Notes: generated from the letters alone by a model not told the origin. 64,000 bases of DNA from Sphingobium herbicidovorans (GCF_002080435.1 NZ_CP020539.1:372001-436000); one strand, 5' to 3'; numbered from the stretch's first letter, positions 35,179 through 43,873 are shown. A program made the numbers and translations.

Positions 35179-35203
35179 CCTTTTACGTCAGTCCTGTGCT
35201 TTA

Positions 35204-36130
35204 TCAGTCTTGCTCATGGGCCCATTTATGGCCCCAGTCGCTGACCGCCAGGCTGGTGGTGGGGACCCAGGTCGCAGGGTCGATTACCAGGCCGTTCCAG
35301 CCATATTCGATGTCGAAGCCGCCCGGCGTCTGCATGTAGAAGGAGGTCATCTTGTCGTTGACGTGACGGCCAAGCGTTGCCGAGAGGGGCGCCTTGCCCT
35401 TGCTCTTCAAGACCCGGTCATAGGCGCGGCCGACATCCTCTAAGGAGCCGACCTCCAGCATCATGTGGACAGCGCCATTGGGGCTTTCGGGCAACTGGCC
35501 GAGCGCCAGGCTGTGGTGGCGCGGATTGCAGTGCATGAAGGCAAAGCCCACGCCCGGATCGTCCTCGCCCCCGCCCTGGAGGTAGAAGCGGCCAAGGTCG
35601 GTGTCGCCAAAGCCCATGACTTGCCTGTAGAAGGCGTGGGTTTCCTCGAAATTGGGGGCGGTGAGGACGACATGGCCCATCCCCATGTCGCCGTCCGCGC
35701 CATTGGGGCTGCCGGTCACGAAGCGGCTGACGCCCGCGGGGGAGGTGAAGGGGGCGTAGTCGACGAAGCGGCCGTAGAAAAGCTCCATGGGATTGCCCGC
35801 AGGATCGGACGAGCGGGCAAGTTCATAGACACAGCGCGCGCGCGCTTCCATGACGCCCGCGCGCGTCACCGGGCGGCCCGCCGCCTCCAGCCTTTCCAGC
35901 AGCGATTCGAACGCCTCGCGATTCGCGCATTCCCAGCCAGGCGCGACGAAACGGTCGGCCTCGCCCTTGTCCACCCACAGGCGCCAGGGCCGGTCGTCCA
36001 TGCGAAACAGCGCGACATCCTCGCTGGGCGAGGGGGCGGCCATCAGGCCCGCGATATTGCAGGCAAAATCCTGCCAGCGCCCAAGGTCCTTCGCCTCGAT
36101 CACCACATAGCCCAGCGAAATCACTGCCAT
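35204..36130 (-). CDS. hsaC: Extradiol ring-cleavage dioxygenase HsaC/TesB (3,4-DHSA dioxygenase)
   Basis: 308 residues, two vicinal-oxygen-chelate domains. Iron ligands are His153 ('GMGHVVL'), His222 ('GAVHMML') and Glu275 ('FDIEYG'); the acid-base His205/206 and the Tyr265 pair match the type I extradiol pattern. It cleaves the aromatised ring A of 3,4-DHSA. It is the first gene of the leftward operon, divergent from hsaA. The frame is open to 36211, but the start 'MAVISLGYV' at 36130 matches family N-termini. The initiation site is weak (GAGGCGGC). Confidence 0.95.
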   Translation of the reverse strand: MAVISLGYVVIEAKDLGRWQDFACNIAGLMAAPSPSEDVALFRMDDRPWRLWVDKGEADRFVAPGWECANREAFESLLERLEAAGRPVTRAGVMEARARCVYELARSSDPAGNPMELFYGRFVDYAPFTSPAGVSRFVTGSPNGADGDMGMGHVVLTAPNFEETHAFYRQVMGFGDTDLGRFYLQGGGEDDPGVGFAFMHCNPRHHSLALGQLPESPNGAVHMMLEVGSLEDVGRAYDRVLKSKGKAPLSATLGRHVNDKMTSFYMQTPGGFDIEYGWNGLVIDPATWVPTTSLAVSDWGHKWAHEQD

Positions 36131-36339
36131 TCTGCCGCCTCGCCCTTCTTTTTCAGTACCGCCCGGCCATTCTCGCAGGAAGCGTTTCAAAATGGCCTTC
36201 CCCATACGCATTTGGCAAGCGCGCTTGCGGGTTTTGCGCAGCTATGGAAAGGCGCATTCGCATGCGCTCAACGAGCTTATGGCAATTCGTTCCCGATCCG
36301 CCTATAAGCATCGACCCAAATGCGCAAGCCCTGTTTGCC

Positions 36340-36379
36340 TTGACAGTTTGCGTATTAGCAGTTTATATAAACTACGCAT
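36340..36379 (+). promoter_or_regulatory. hsaA promoter with overlapping palindromic operator
   Basis: TTGACA (36340-36345) and TTATAT (36363-36368) are separated by 17 bp, a near-consensus sigma70 promoter. A TGCGTA half-site (36349-36354) lies in the spacer, and TACGCAT (36373-36379) lies right after the -10. Between them GTTTATATAAAC (36361-36372) is a perfect 12-bp palindrome. A further TACGCAT at 36205-36211 lies nearer hsaC. A repressor on these sites would block hsaA and could also act on the divergent hsaC operon. Confidence 0.65.
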
Positions 36380-36429
36380 ATAGCAAATTTCGATACGGAT
36401 CTACCGATCTGAAACTAGAGTCGCCGACA

Positions 36430-37662
36430 ATGGAGAAGATGATGACCGGGGCAGCAGCAACTCGACCCATTGGCGAAGCGGACGCAGCGGCGCCCTCGCC
36501 CGAAACCCTGATCGCCCGGGCCAAGGCCATGATCCCGACGCTGCGGGAACGCGCGCGCGCCTGCACCATCGCCCATGACGTGCCGAAGGAAACCGTCGCC
36601 GAGATGAAGGCGGCCGGCTTCTTCCGCGTGCTCCAGCCCAGGCGCTACGGCGGCTATGAAATGCACCCCAACGTCTTCTTCGAAATCCAGAAGGCGCTGG
36701 CCGAAGGCTGCATGTCGACAGGCTGGATCTACGGCGTGCTGGGCTGCCACCCCTATGAACTCGCCCTCTTCCCCGACAGGGCGCAGCGCGAAGTGTGGGG
36801 CGATGATCCCGACATGCTCGTCTCCTCCACCTATCAGCCGGTCGGCAAGGTGGAAAAGGCCGAAGGCGGCTTCTACCTGTCGGGCCGCTGGGGCTTCTCC
36901 TCGGGCTCGACCCATTGCGGTTGGGTGCTGCTGGGCGCGATCAATTTCGACACCGACGGCGGCCCGCCCGACATGCGCACCTTCCTGCTGCCGCGCCCCG
37001 ACTATCAGGTGATCGAAGGCACCTGGGACACGTTCGGCCTCCAGGGCACCGGCAGCTTCGACATCGTCGTCGATCGCGTGTTCGTGCCCGAATATCGCAC
37101 CCACCGCGCCGCCGACGGCTTTGCCTGCAAGAATCCCGGCCAGGAAACCAACGACGCCCCGCTCTACCGCATCCCCTGGGCGCAGCTCTTCATCCGCTCG
37201 GTCTCCAGCGCCGCCTTCGGCGGCATCCGCGCCGCGACCTCGGCCGCGATGGAGATCATGGCAAGCCGCGTCTCGACCAACACCGGCAAGGCCGCCAAGG
37301 CCGACCCCCATCTCCACGCCGCCATCGCCCGCGCGATCGCCGAGACCAACGAGATGGAGCTGACCCACAGGACCACCTTCAACGAACTGATGGACTATGC
37401 GCAGCGCAACGAGCCGGTGCCGATGGAAAAGCGCGCGCTCTTCGCCTACCAGTCCGCCAATGTCGTGCGCCGCATGGCCGACCTTGCCGACGACATGGTC
37501 AAGCTCATGGGCGGCCGGGCGATCTACATGTCCAGTCCGATCCTCCAGCCCTGGCTCGACCTCCACGCCGCGCGCGCCCATGTCGCCAACGACCCGGCCA
37601 ACCGCACCAGCGACGTCATCGGCACGATGAACGGCGAACCGCCCGCCTTCACCTTCATCTGA
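36430..37662 (+). CDS. hsaA: Flavin-dependent 3-HSA monooxygenase, oxygenase component HsaA/TesA2
   Basis: 410 residues from the ATG at 36430 (GGAGAAG within the first codons also allows 36442). The acyl-CoA-dehydrogenase-like fold shows 'AAGFFRVLQPRRYGGYEM', 'EGCMSTGWIYGVLGCHPYELALFP', 'GRWGFSSGSTHCGWVLLG' and 'DTFGLQGTGSFDIVVDRVFVP'. It follows HsaA from M. tuberculosis closely. It hydroxylates 3-HSA to the catechol 3,4-DHSA using reduced flavin supplied by HsaB. A frame extension upstream to 36244 covers the promoter and is not coding. A 15-bp tandem repeat overlaps its stop codon. Confidence 0.95.
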   Translation: MEKMMTGAAATRPIGEADAAAPSPETLIARAKAMIPTLRERARACTIAHDVPKETVAEMKAAGFFRVLQPRRYGGYEMHPNVFFEIQKALAEGCMSTGWIYGVLGCHPYELALFPDRAQREVWGDDPDMLVSSTYQPVGKVEKAEGGFYLSGRWGFSSGSTHCGWVLLGAINFDTDGGPPDMRTFLLPRPDYQVIEGTWDTFGLQGTGSFDIVVDRVFVPEYRTHRAADGFACKNPGQETNDAPLYRIPWAQLFIRSVSSAAFGGIRAATSAAMEIMASRVSTNTGKAAKADPHLHAAIARAIAETNEMELTHRTTFNELMDYAQRNEPVPMEKRALFAYQSANVVRRMADLADDMVKLMGGRAIYMSSPILQPWLDLHAARAHVANDPANRTSDVIGTMNGEPPAFTFI

Positions 37663-37709
37663 CCATCTGGCATCTGACCATCTGGCATCTGACCATCTGG
37701 CATCTGGCC
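37656..37709 (+). repeat. 15-bp tandem repeat spanning the hsaA stop codon
   Basis: CATCTGACCATCTGG is repeated three times (37656-37670, 37671-37685, 37686-37700) followed by a partial CATCTGGCC. The first copy contains the hsaA TGA (37660-37662). Because the unit is five codons long, copy-number change would not alter HsaA. It lengthens the hsaA-hsaD gap, which is otherwise unusual in this tightly packed operon. Confidence 0.9.
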
Positions 37710-37736
37710 GGTATCTGACAAGAAAGAGGATTGCCC

Positions 37737-38573
37737 ATGGGCAGTGAATTGATCCGCAAGACCTATGGCGTTGCGGGCGGATATGAGATTTCGATCGCGG
37801 AAATTGCGGACGCGCCAGCCAATGCGCCCACCGTCATCTTCATCCATGGCAGCGGCCCTGGCGCATCGGGCGCGTCCAATTTCCGCAACAACGCCCAGGT
37901 CTTTGCGGACGCAGGCTTCCGCGTCATCCTGCCCGACCTTATCGGCTATGGCCAATCCTCCAAGCCCGAGGCCGACTATCCGCTCGAGCTGTTTACCCAG
38001 ACCCTGCTCGATGCGCTTGCGCAGCATGGCGTCACCGGCGGCCACCTCATCGGCAACTCGCTGGGCGGCGGCATCGCCCTCCAGATCGCGCTCGACCATC
38101 CCGAGTTCACGATCGGCAAGCTCATCCTGATGGCGCCGGGCTGCGTCGCTGAGCAGGCGAGCTATTTCACCATGCCCGGCATCGCCAAGATGCGCTCGGG
38201 CTTTGGCAGCCCGGAATTCAACATCGAGGAACAGCGCCGCCTGATCGGCAACCTCATGCACCCGTCTTCCGCGCATCATGTGACCGACGCGCTGGTCGAG
38301 GAGCGCTTCGCCGTCGCGCGCACCCAGCCCAAGGACGTGCTCGCGCGGGTCAAGACCCCGGATCTTGGACCCCGCCTTGGCGAGGTCAAGCAGCCGATCT
38401 TCGTCCTTTGGGGCCTCAATGACGAATTCTGCCCCGAAAGCCACGCCCGCCTCTTCCTCGACGCCTGCCCCGACGTGCGCTGCCTCACCTTCTCGCAGAC
38501 CGGCCACTGGGTGCAGGTCGAGCGGGCGCAGGAGTTCAACCGCTACTCGCTGGACTTCCTCAAGAATGGCTGA
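37737..38573 (+). CDS. hsaD: Meta-cleavage product hydrolase HsaD/TesD
   Basis: 278 residues, ATG at 37737 with AAAGAGGA 6 bp before. This is an alpha/beta hydrolase of the MhpC/BphD group. The oxyanion region is 'HGSGPGAS' (37-44), the nucleophile Ser108 is in 'GNSLGG', Asp229 is in 'GLNDEFCP' and His257 in 'GHWVQVE'. It hydrolyses the ring-cleaved DSHA into HIP and 2-hydroxyhexa-2,4-dienoate, which separates the A/B and C/D parts of the nucleus. It overlaps hsaB by 8 bp. Confidence 0.95.
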   Translation: MGSELIRKTYGVAGGYEISIAEIADAPANAPTVIFIHGSGPGASGASNFRNNAQVFADAGFRVILPDLIGYGQSSKPEADYPLELFTQTLLDALAQHGVTGGHLIGNSLGGGIALQIALDHPEFTIGKLILMAPGCVAEQASYFTMPGIAKMRSGFGSPEFNIEEQRRLIGNLMHPSSAHHVTDALVEERFAVARTQPKDVLARVKTPDLGPRLGEVKQPIFVLWGLNDEFCPESHARLFLDACPDVRCLTFSQTGHWVQVERAQEFNRYSLDFLKNG

Positions 38574-39081
38574 CGCCGCTCCTGTGCAATCCCTGCCTGT
38601 TCCAGAGCCCGTGGACGTCGTGACCGGCCTCAAGGGCGCGATGCGCCGCCTGCCCTCGGGCGTGGCGATCGTTGCCGCGCTTGGGCAAGGCAAGGCGCCG
38701 GTCGGCATGGCCGCCACCTCGATCACCTCGCTCACCATGGACCCGCCAGCGGTGCTCGTCTGCGTCAACCAGACAGCGGGCATCCACGCCCATCTCTCGC
38801 CCGGCTGCCCGGTCAGCATCAACCTCCTCTCGCGCCACCAGCGCGATGTGTCGGCAGCGTTCGGCGGGGCTGTCGCGCGCGAGGCCCGCTTTGGCGTTGG
38901 GCAATGGACCCCCGACGCCCATGGCCTCCCCATCCTTGAGGAGGCGCAGGCGAACCTTAGCTGCACGATCGACAGCCTGACCCCCTATGGCACCCACAGC
39001 ATCGTCATTGCGAGGGTCGAAGGCGTGCGCCTGTCGGACGCCGTCGATCCCCTCATCTTCCAGGACGGAGCCTATCTGTGA
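38566..39081 (+). CDS. hsaB: Flavin reductase HsaB/TesA1
   Basis: 171 residues, ATG at 38566 inside the hsaD end. 'LKGAMRRLPSGVAIVAA', 'GMAATSITSLTMDPPAVLVCVNQTAG' (key 'AATSITSLTMDPP') and 'YGTHSIVIARVEGV' are typical of the HpaC/HsaB flavin reductase domain. It supplies reduced flavin to HsaA. The order hsaA-D-B places it right after the hydrolase. The frame is open further upstream inside hsaD, which is a shadow. Confidence 0.93.
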   Translation: MADAAPVQSLPVPEPVDVVTGLKGAMRRLPSGVAIVAALGQGKAPVGMAATSITSLTMDPPAVLVCVNQTAGIHAHLSPGCPVSINLLSRHQRDVSAAFGGAVAREARFGVGQWTPDAHGLPILEEAQANLSCTIDSLTPYGTHSIVIARVEGVRLSDAVDPLIFQDGAYL

Positions 39082-39857
39082 GCGACCTTGACGCCACCCT
39101 TGCAGACGAGCTGTATCGCGCGCTGCGCGAGGGGCGCACCGTGCCCCCGCTGATGGCGCGCCATCCGCAGCTTACCATCGATGACGCCTATGCCATCTCG
39201 CTTGGCGCGCTCGAACGCCGCAAGGCCGATGGCGAGCGCGTCATCGGCAAGAAGATCGGCGTTACGTCGAAGGCGGTGCAGGACATGCTGGGCGTCCATC
39301 AGCCCGACTTCGGCTTCCTCACCGACCGCATGTATATCGAGGGCGACATCGATGTCGCGGCGAACGGCCTCATCGCGCCGCGCGCCGAGGCCGAGATCGG
39401 CTTCATCCTGAAAGACAGCCTGAAAGGGCCGGGCGTCACCGCCGAAGACGTCATCGCCGCGACCGAGAGCATCGTCCCCTGTTTCGAGATCGTCGACAGC
39501 CGCATCCAGGACTGGAAGATCGGCATCGTCGACACCGTCGCCGACAATGCGTCCTGCGGCGTCTATGTGCTGGGCGACGCGCGCGTCGACCCCAGGGCGC
39601 ACGACCTCCCCAACCTTCATGTCACCGTCACCAAGAATGGGCAGCCCCTGTCGGAAGGCTATGGCCATGCGGTGCAGGGATCGCCCGCGCAAGCGGTCGC
39701 CTGGCTCGCCAACACGCTGGGCGCCTATGGCGTTACCCTGGATGCGGGGGATGTGATATTGTCGGGCAGCCTGGTGCCGCTCGAACCGGCAGCGCCAGGC
39801 GACGTGTTCGAGATGCAGCTCCACGGGGTTGGCGGCTGCACCGCGCGCTTTATCTGA
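39078..39857 (+). CDS. hsaE: 2-hydroxyhexa-2,4-dienoate hydratase HsaE/TesE
   Basis: 259 residues, GTG start overlapping the hsaB stop (GTGA). 'GKKIGVTSKAVQDMLGVHQPDFG' (key 'KIGVTSKAVQ'), 'PRAEAEIGFIL', 'VPCFEIVDSRIQDWKI' and 'GDVILSGSLVPLEP' match the MhpD/HsaE hydratase family. The metal-binding acidic residues in 'EAEIGF' and 'EIVDSR' are kept. It adds water to give 4-hydroxy-2-oxohexanoate. The next gene follows after 49 bp, the longest spacing among hsaB-hsaF. Confidence 0.95.
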   Translation: MSDLDATLADELYRALREGRTVPPLMARHPQLTIDDAYAISLGALERRKADGERVIGKKIGVTSKAVQDMLGVHQPDFGFLTDRMYIEGDIDVAANGLIAPRAEAEIGFILKDSLKGPGVTAEDVIAATESIVPCFEIVDSRIQDWKIGIVDTVADNASCGVYVLGDARVDPRAHDLPNLHVTVTKNGQPLSEGYGHAVQGSPAQAVAWLANTLGAYGVTLDAGDVILSGSLVPLEPAAPGDVFEMQLHGVGGCTARFI

Positions 39858-39906
39858 ATATGAAAAGTGGCGCATCGCTTGGGCGCGATGCCGTGAGGAG
39901 TGAATA

Positions 39907-40881
39907 ATGACGGGCAAGGTCAAGGCGGCGATCATCGGGTCGGGCAATATCGGCACCGACCTCATGATCAAGATGATCAAATATCCCCAGAATATGGAAC
40001 TGGTGGCCGTGGTCGGCATCGACGAGAAGTCCGAAGGGCTCGCCATGGCGCGCGAGCGCGGCGTCGCCACCACCCATGAGGGTTTAGAAGGCCTCATGAA
40101 GATGGACGTCTATCCCGACATCGGCATCGTGTTCGACGCAACCTCCGCCTATGCCCACAAGGTGCATGACGAAGCGCTGCGCAAGGACGGCAAGCAGGTG
40201 GTCGACCTGACCCCCGCCGCCATCGGTCCCTACACCATCCCCACCGTCAACGGCGAAGCCAATCTCGACGCGGGCAATGTCAACATGGTGACCTGCGGCG
40301 GCCAGGCGACGATCCCGATGGTTGCGGCGGTCAGCCAGGTCGCGACCGTCCATTATGCCGAGATCGTGGCGTCCGTCTCCTCGCGCTCGGCGGGGCCCGG
40401 CACCCGCGCCAATATCGACGAGTTCACCCGCACCACCGCTGGCGCCATCGAAAAGGTCGGGGGCGCAGCCCAAGGCAAGGCGATCATCATCCTCAATCCC
40501 GCCGAACCGCCGATGATCATGCGCGACACCGTCTTCACCCTGTCGGAAGGCGCTGACGAGGACACCATCCGCGCCTCGGTCGAGGCCATGGTCAAGAAGG
40601 TCCAGGCCTATGTGCCGGGCTATCGCCTCAAGCAGGAGGTGCAGTTCGAGCGCTTTGGCGACAATAACAAGCTCACCATCCCGGGCCGCGGCGAGTTCAC
40701 CGGCATCAAGACCATGATCCTGCTCGAGGTCGAAGGGGCGGGCGATTATCTGCCGAGCTATTCGGGCAATCTCGACATCATGACCGCCGCCGCCAAGGCG
40801 ACCGGCGAGCTGCTCGCGCAGCGCATCGCACAAGGAAAGACGGTGGCGGCCACCGGCTCGCTTGCCGAGACGGAGAGTTAA
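39907..40881 (+). CDS. hsaG: CoA-acylating aldehyde dehydrogenase HsaG/TesF
   Basis: 324 residues. The cofactor motif is '[10 protein letters not shown]' (11-20) and the catalytic Cys130 is in '[11 protein letters not shown]', as in DmpF/BphJ/HsaG. It converts propanal (or acetaldehyde) from the aldolase to the CoA thioester, normally by substrate channelling. It is followed 3 bp later by the aldolase gene, its obligate partner. A GGAG ribosome site lies before the ATG. Confidence 0.96.
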   Translation: MTGKVKAAIIGSGNIGTDLMIKMIKYPQNMELVAVVGIDEKSEGLAMARERGVATTHEGLEGLMKMDVYPDIGIVFDATSAYAHKVHDEALRKDGKQVVDLTPAAIGPYTIPTVNGEANLDAGNVNMVTCGGQATIPMVAAVSQVATVHYAEIVASVSSRSAGPGTRANIDEFTRTTAGAIEKVGGAAQGKAIIILNPAEPPMIMRDTVFTLSEGADEDTIRASVEAMVKKVQAYVPGYRLKQEVQFERFGDNNKLTIPGRGEFTGIKTMILLEVEGAGDYLPSYSGNLDIMTAAAKATGELLAQRIAQGKTVAATGSLAETES

Positions 40882-40884
40882 GAC

Positions 40885-41931
40885 ATGACCAGCACATTCA
40901 ACGTGGAAGCGGGCGACAAGCTCTATATCCAGGACGTCACCCTGCGCGATGGCATGCACGCCATCCGCCACATGTATGGCATCGATCATGTGAAATCGAT
41001 CGCCAAGGCATTGGACGACGCAGGCGTCGACGCGATCGAGGTCGCCCATGGCGACGGCCTCAACGGCGCCAGCTTCAACTATGGCTTTGGCGCGCACACC
41101 GACTGGGAATGGCTCGAAGCGGTCGCCTCGGTGCTGACCAGGTCCGTGCTCACCACCCTCATCTTGCCGGGCGTCGGCACGGTCGAGGAACTGAGGCGCG
41201 CCTATGATATCGGCGTGCGTTCGGTGCGCGTGGCGACCCACTGCACCGAGGCGGACGTTAGCAAGCAGCATATCGGCATCGCCCGCGACCTTGGCATGGA
41301 CGTCTCGGGCTTCCTGATGATGAGCCACATGATCGACGCGGAGAAACTGGCTGAACAGGCGTTGCTCATGGAAAGCTATGGCGCGCAGTGCGTCTATGTG
41401 ACCGACAGCGGCGGCGCGCTCGACATGGATGGGGTGAAGGCCCGCCTCGAAGCCTATGACCGCGTCCTGAAGCCCGAGACCCAGCGCGGCATCCACGCCC
41501 ACCATAATCTCAGCCTCGGCGTCGCCAACTCGATCGTCGCGGCCCAGTGCGGCGCGGTGCGCATCGACGCATCGCTGACCGGCATGGGCGCGGGCGCTGG
41601 CAATGCGCCATTGGAAGTGTTCATCGCCGCCGCCGACCGCAAGGGCTGGAACCATGGCTGCGACGTCAACGCGCTCATGGACGCGGCCGAGGATCTCGTC
41701 CGCCCGCTGCAGGACCGCCCGGTCCGGGTCGATCGCGAAACCCTCGCGCTTGGCTATGCAGGGGTCTATTCCTCCTTCCTGCGCCATGCTGAAAAGGCCG
41801 CCGAAACCTACGGCCTCGACACCCGCACCATCCTGGTTGAACTTGGCCGCCGCAAGATGGTCGGCGGACAGGAGGACATGATCGTCGACGTCGCCCTCGA
41901 CATGGTCAAGGAACGCCAAACGGCCGCTTGA
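40885..41931 (+). CDS. hsaF: 4-hydroxy-2-oxohexanoate/valerate aldolase HsaF/TesG
   Basis: 348 residues. The N-terminal '[15 protein letters not shown]' holds the metal ligand Asp22 and catalytic His25. The metal pair His204 and His206 is in 'GIHAHHNLS', followed by the C-terminal communication domain that binds HsaG. It splits the 4-hydroxy-2-oxoacid into pyruvate and propanal. Its stop codon abuts a 145-bp palindromic element. Confidence 0.96.
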   Translation: MTSTFNVEAGDKLYIQDVTLRDGMHAIRHMYGIDHVKSIAKALDDAGVDAIEVAHGDGLNGASFNYGFGAHTDWEWLEAVASVLTRSVLTTLILPGVGTVEELRRAYDIGVRSVRVATHCTEADVSKQHIGIARDLGMDVSGFLMMSHMIDAEKLAEQALLMESYGAQCVYVTDSGGALDMDGVKARLEAYDRVLKPETQRGIHAHHNLSLGVANSIVAAQCGAVRIDASLTGMGAGAGNAPLEVFIAAADRKGWNHGCDVNALMDAAEDLVRPLQDRPVRVDRETLALGYAGVYSSFLRHAEKAAETYGLDTRTILVELGRRKMVGGQEDMIVDVALDMVKERQTAA

Positions 41932-42075
41932 AGGACCGGCCGCTATTCAGCCCATACGGGCCTGCAAAGCGCGATTGTCTGCGCTTCGGTGCTCACGTAC
42001 CTAAAGTACGCTGCGCTCCGATGCTCGAAAATCACTCTTTTCGGCTCCGTCTGAACTGAATATCGGCCGGTCCTT
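41931..42075. mobile_element. 145-bp imperfect palindrome, MITE-like
   Basis: The ends are inverted repeats of 20 bp with one mismatch: 41931-41950 (AAGGACCGGCCGCTATTCAG) and the complement at 42056-42075. Symmetry returns at the centre: GTAC (41997-42000), CTAAA, GTAC (42006-42009), all centred on 42003, with GCTTCGG/CTCCGATGC-like arms beside it. CTTGA occurs just outside both ends (41927-41931 and 42073-42077), a possible 5-bp target duplication. No ORF is carried. As RNA it would fold into a long hairpin and could also reduce read-through from hsaF. Confidence 0.55.
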
Positions 42076-42105
42076 GAGACCCTTTGTTTGAGGAAAGGAG
42101 AGGAT

Positions 42106-42933
42106 ATGGCCGAAAGACGCCTGTCGCTCGACCATATAACCGTCACCGACACCACCCCCTGGCAACTCGCCGAAATCGCCGCGGAAGTGGGCTGCGCCGG
42201 CATCTGCCCGTTCCTCCATTCCATGGAGGTGCTGCCCGCCCTGCCGGACTATGACCTGATACGCGACCCGGCCGCCCTGCGCGCCACCCGCAACGCCCTT
42301 GCCGCCACCGGGGTCAAGATAGACCTCATCTACCCCTTCACCATGGCAGGGCGCACCAACCCCCAGGACTTCGCCCCCGCACTCGAAACCGGCGCGGCGC
42401 TCGGCGCACCCCGCGCCAATGTGCTCTGCTACGACCGCGATCCCGTCCGCCGCACCGAAAGGCTCATCGAACTGGCCGAACTCGCCGCCACGTTCGACAT
42501 CGCCCTCGCCATCGAATTCTATCTCCCCTCACAGATCAGAACCCTGCGCGAAACCATCGACCAGATCGAACGCACAGGCCGCAGCGACATCGGCATCACC
42601 GCCGACCTCCTCCACATCATGCGCGGACCCGAACCAGAACAAAGCTTCGCACTCCTCAAACACCCCGCCATCGCCATCGCACAAATCGCCGACGGCCCCG
42701 CAACCATCAACCCCGATACCCTCGAATGGGAAGCAGGCATCCAGCGCCTCCTCCCAGGACAAGGCGCGTTCAACATCCCCAAATTTATCAACGCTCTCAA
42801 CGCAAACACACCCCTCAGCATCGAAATACCACAACAAAACAACATCACAGCCCAAAACCCCAAACAACGCGCACAAAACGCCGTCAACGCAGCAATGGGG
42901 TTGATAAGAAAAGCAGGAGAGAAAGATGCGTGA
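42106..42933 (+). CDS. Sugar-phosphate isomerase/epimerase-like TIM barrel
   Basis: 275 residues, ATG at 42106 after AGGAAAGGAGAGG. 'AEIAAEVGCAGICPF', 'DLIYPFTMAG', 'ALAIEFYLPSQIRTLRETIDQ' and 'IGITADLLHIMRG' follow the xylose-isomerase-like TIM barrel (AP_endonuc_2). The usual metal ligands (Glu, Asp, His) appear at the right spacing. No sugar pathway is nearby, so it probably acts on a hydroxy-keto product of steroid breakdown; this is inference. The last 300 bp are strikingly G-poor and A/C-rich on the coding strand. It overlaps the following esterase by 8 bp. Confidence 0.8.
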   Translation: MAERRLSLDHITVTDTTPWQLAEIAAEVGCAGICPFLHSMEVLPALPDYDLIRDPAALRATRNALAATGVKIDLIYPFTMAGRTNPQDFAPALETGAALGAPRANVLCYDRDPVRRTERLIELAELAATFDIALAIEFYLPSQIRTLRETIDQIERTGRSDIGITADLLHIMRGPEPEQSFALLKHPAIAIAQIADGPATINPDTLEWEAGIQRLLPGQGAFNIPKFINALNANTPLSIEIPQQNNITAQNPKQRAQNAVNAAMGLIRKAGEKDA

Positions 42934-43873
42934 CCTGATCGAACCATCATTGTTGCCGGGGCTGGATTTCATGCCGGCCCTGGACCTGACGGCGGAGAGC
43001 CTGCCCGCGATCCGCGAGGGCATGGAGCAGATGACTGCGTTGGCTCCCGAGCCTCAGGACAGTGGGGTCGAATGGCGGGAGGACCGTATCACTGCGCCAG
43101 ATGGTCACGAACTGGTGGTCAGGATTTACCGGCCGTCGACGTCATCCGGCGCGCTTCCTGCCGTACTGCACATTCACGGCGGCGGCTATGTCGTGGGATC
43201 GGTGCGGACCAACCACTTGTCCAACATCGAACTCGCCGCTGCGACGTCCGCGCTGATCCTGTCGGTGGACTATCGCCTGGCGCCCGAAACGGTTGCGCCG
43301 GGCGCGGTCGAGGATTGTTACGCCGCGCTGCAGTGTTTGCACGACAATGCGGGGACGCTTGGCGTGGACGCGGCCCGGATCGCCGTGCGCGGCGAGAGCG
43401 CGGGCGGCGGCCTGGCTGCGGCGCTGGCACTGCTGGCGCGAGACAGGGGCGGCCCGTCGATCGCACACCAGAATCTGATCTATCCAATGCTGGACGATCG
43501 TACCTGCATCACCCGTTTGCCCGCCCATCTCGGCGCCTTTGTATGGACGCCGCAGGCCAACGCTTTTGGATGGCGCGCGCTGCTGGGACAGGAACCGGGA
43601 TCGGCCAATGTGTCACCCTATGCGGCTCCCGCGCGCGCGGACGACGTTTCGCGCCTGCCTGCCGCTTTCATCGCAGTTGGCGCGCTCGACCTCTTTCTGG
43701 TCGAGGACATGGATTATGCCCGGCGGCTGATTGAGGCGGGCGTGGCCACGGAGTTGCATGTCTATCCCGGCGCTTATCACGGATTTGATGTGCTGCCCGA
43801 CGCAGCGCCCGTCCGGCAGATGAAGCGCGACGCCGTGGCGGCTCTGCGCAAGGCGCTGCATCCCGTCGGATAA
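42926..43873 (+). CDS. Alpha/beta hydrolase, HSL family esterase
   Basis: 315 residues. 'LHIHGGGYVVGS' (HGGG oxyanion), nucleophile in 'GESAGGG', acid in the 'ALDLFLVED' region and His in 'YHGFDV'. It has the same family and length as the esterase at 19039 but is clearly distinct in sequence. It is the last gene of the rightward hsa operon, coupled to the TIM-barrel gene. No terminator is obvious in the 113 bp before the Lrp pair. It may hydrolyse an ester or lactone intermediate or esterified steroid substrates. Confidence 0.92.
   Translation: MRDLIEPSLLPGLDFMPALDLTAESLPAIREGMEQMTALAPEPQDSGVEWREDRITAPDGHELVVRIYRPSTSSGALPAVLHIHGGGYVVGSVRTNHLSNIELAAATSALILSVDYRLAPETVAPGAVEDCYAALQCLHDNAGTLGVDAARIAVRGESAGGGLAAALALLARDRGGPSIAHQNLIYPMLDDRTCITRLPAHLGAFVWTPQANAFGWRALLGQEPGSANVSPYAAPARADDVSRLPAAFIAVGALDLFLVEDMDYARRLIEAGVATELHVYPGAYHGFDVLPDAAPVRQMKRDAVAALRKALHPVG

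Noticed and set aside
37656..37709. CRISPR-like array
   Set aside because: The 15-bp units are directly adjacent without spacers; a simple tandem repeat.
40084..41919. 611-codon reverse-strand frame across hsaG and hsaF
   Set aside because: Both forward genes are complete with catalytic residues; the reverse frame is His/Asp/Gly-rich with no domain.
41943..42224. Small reverse-strand frame over the palindromic element
   Set aside because: It overlaps an inverted-repeat element and the start of the TIM-barrel gene, has no motif and no ribosome site.
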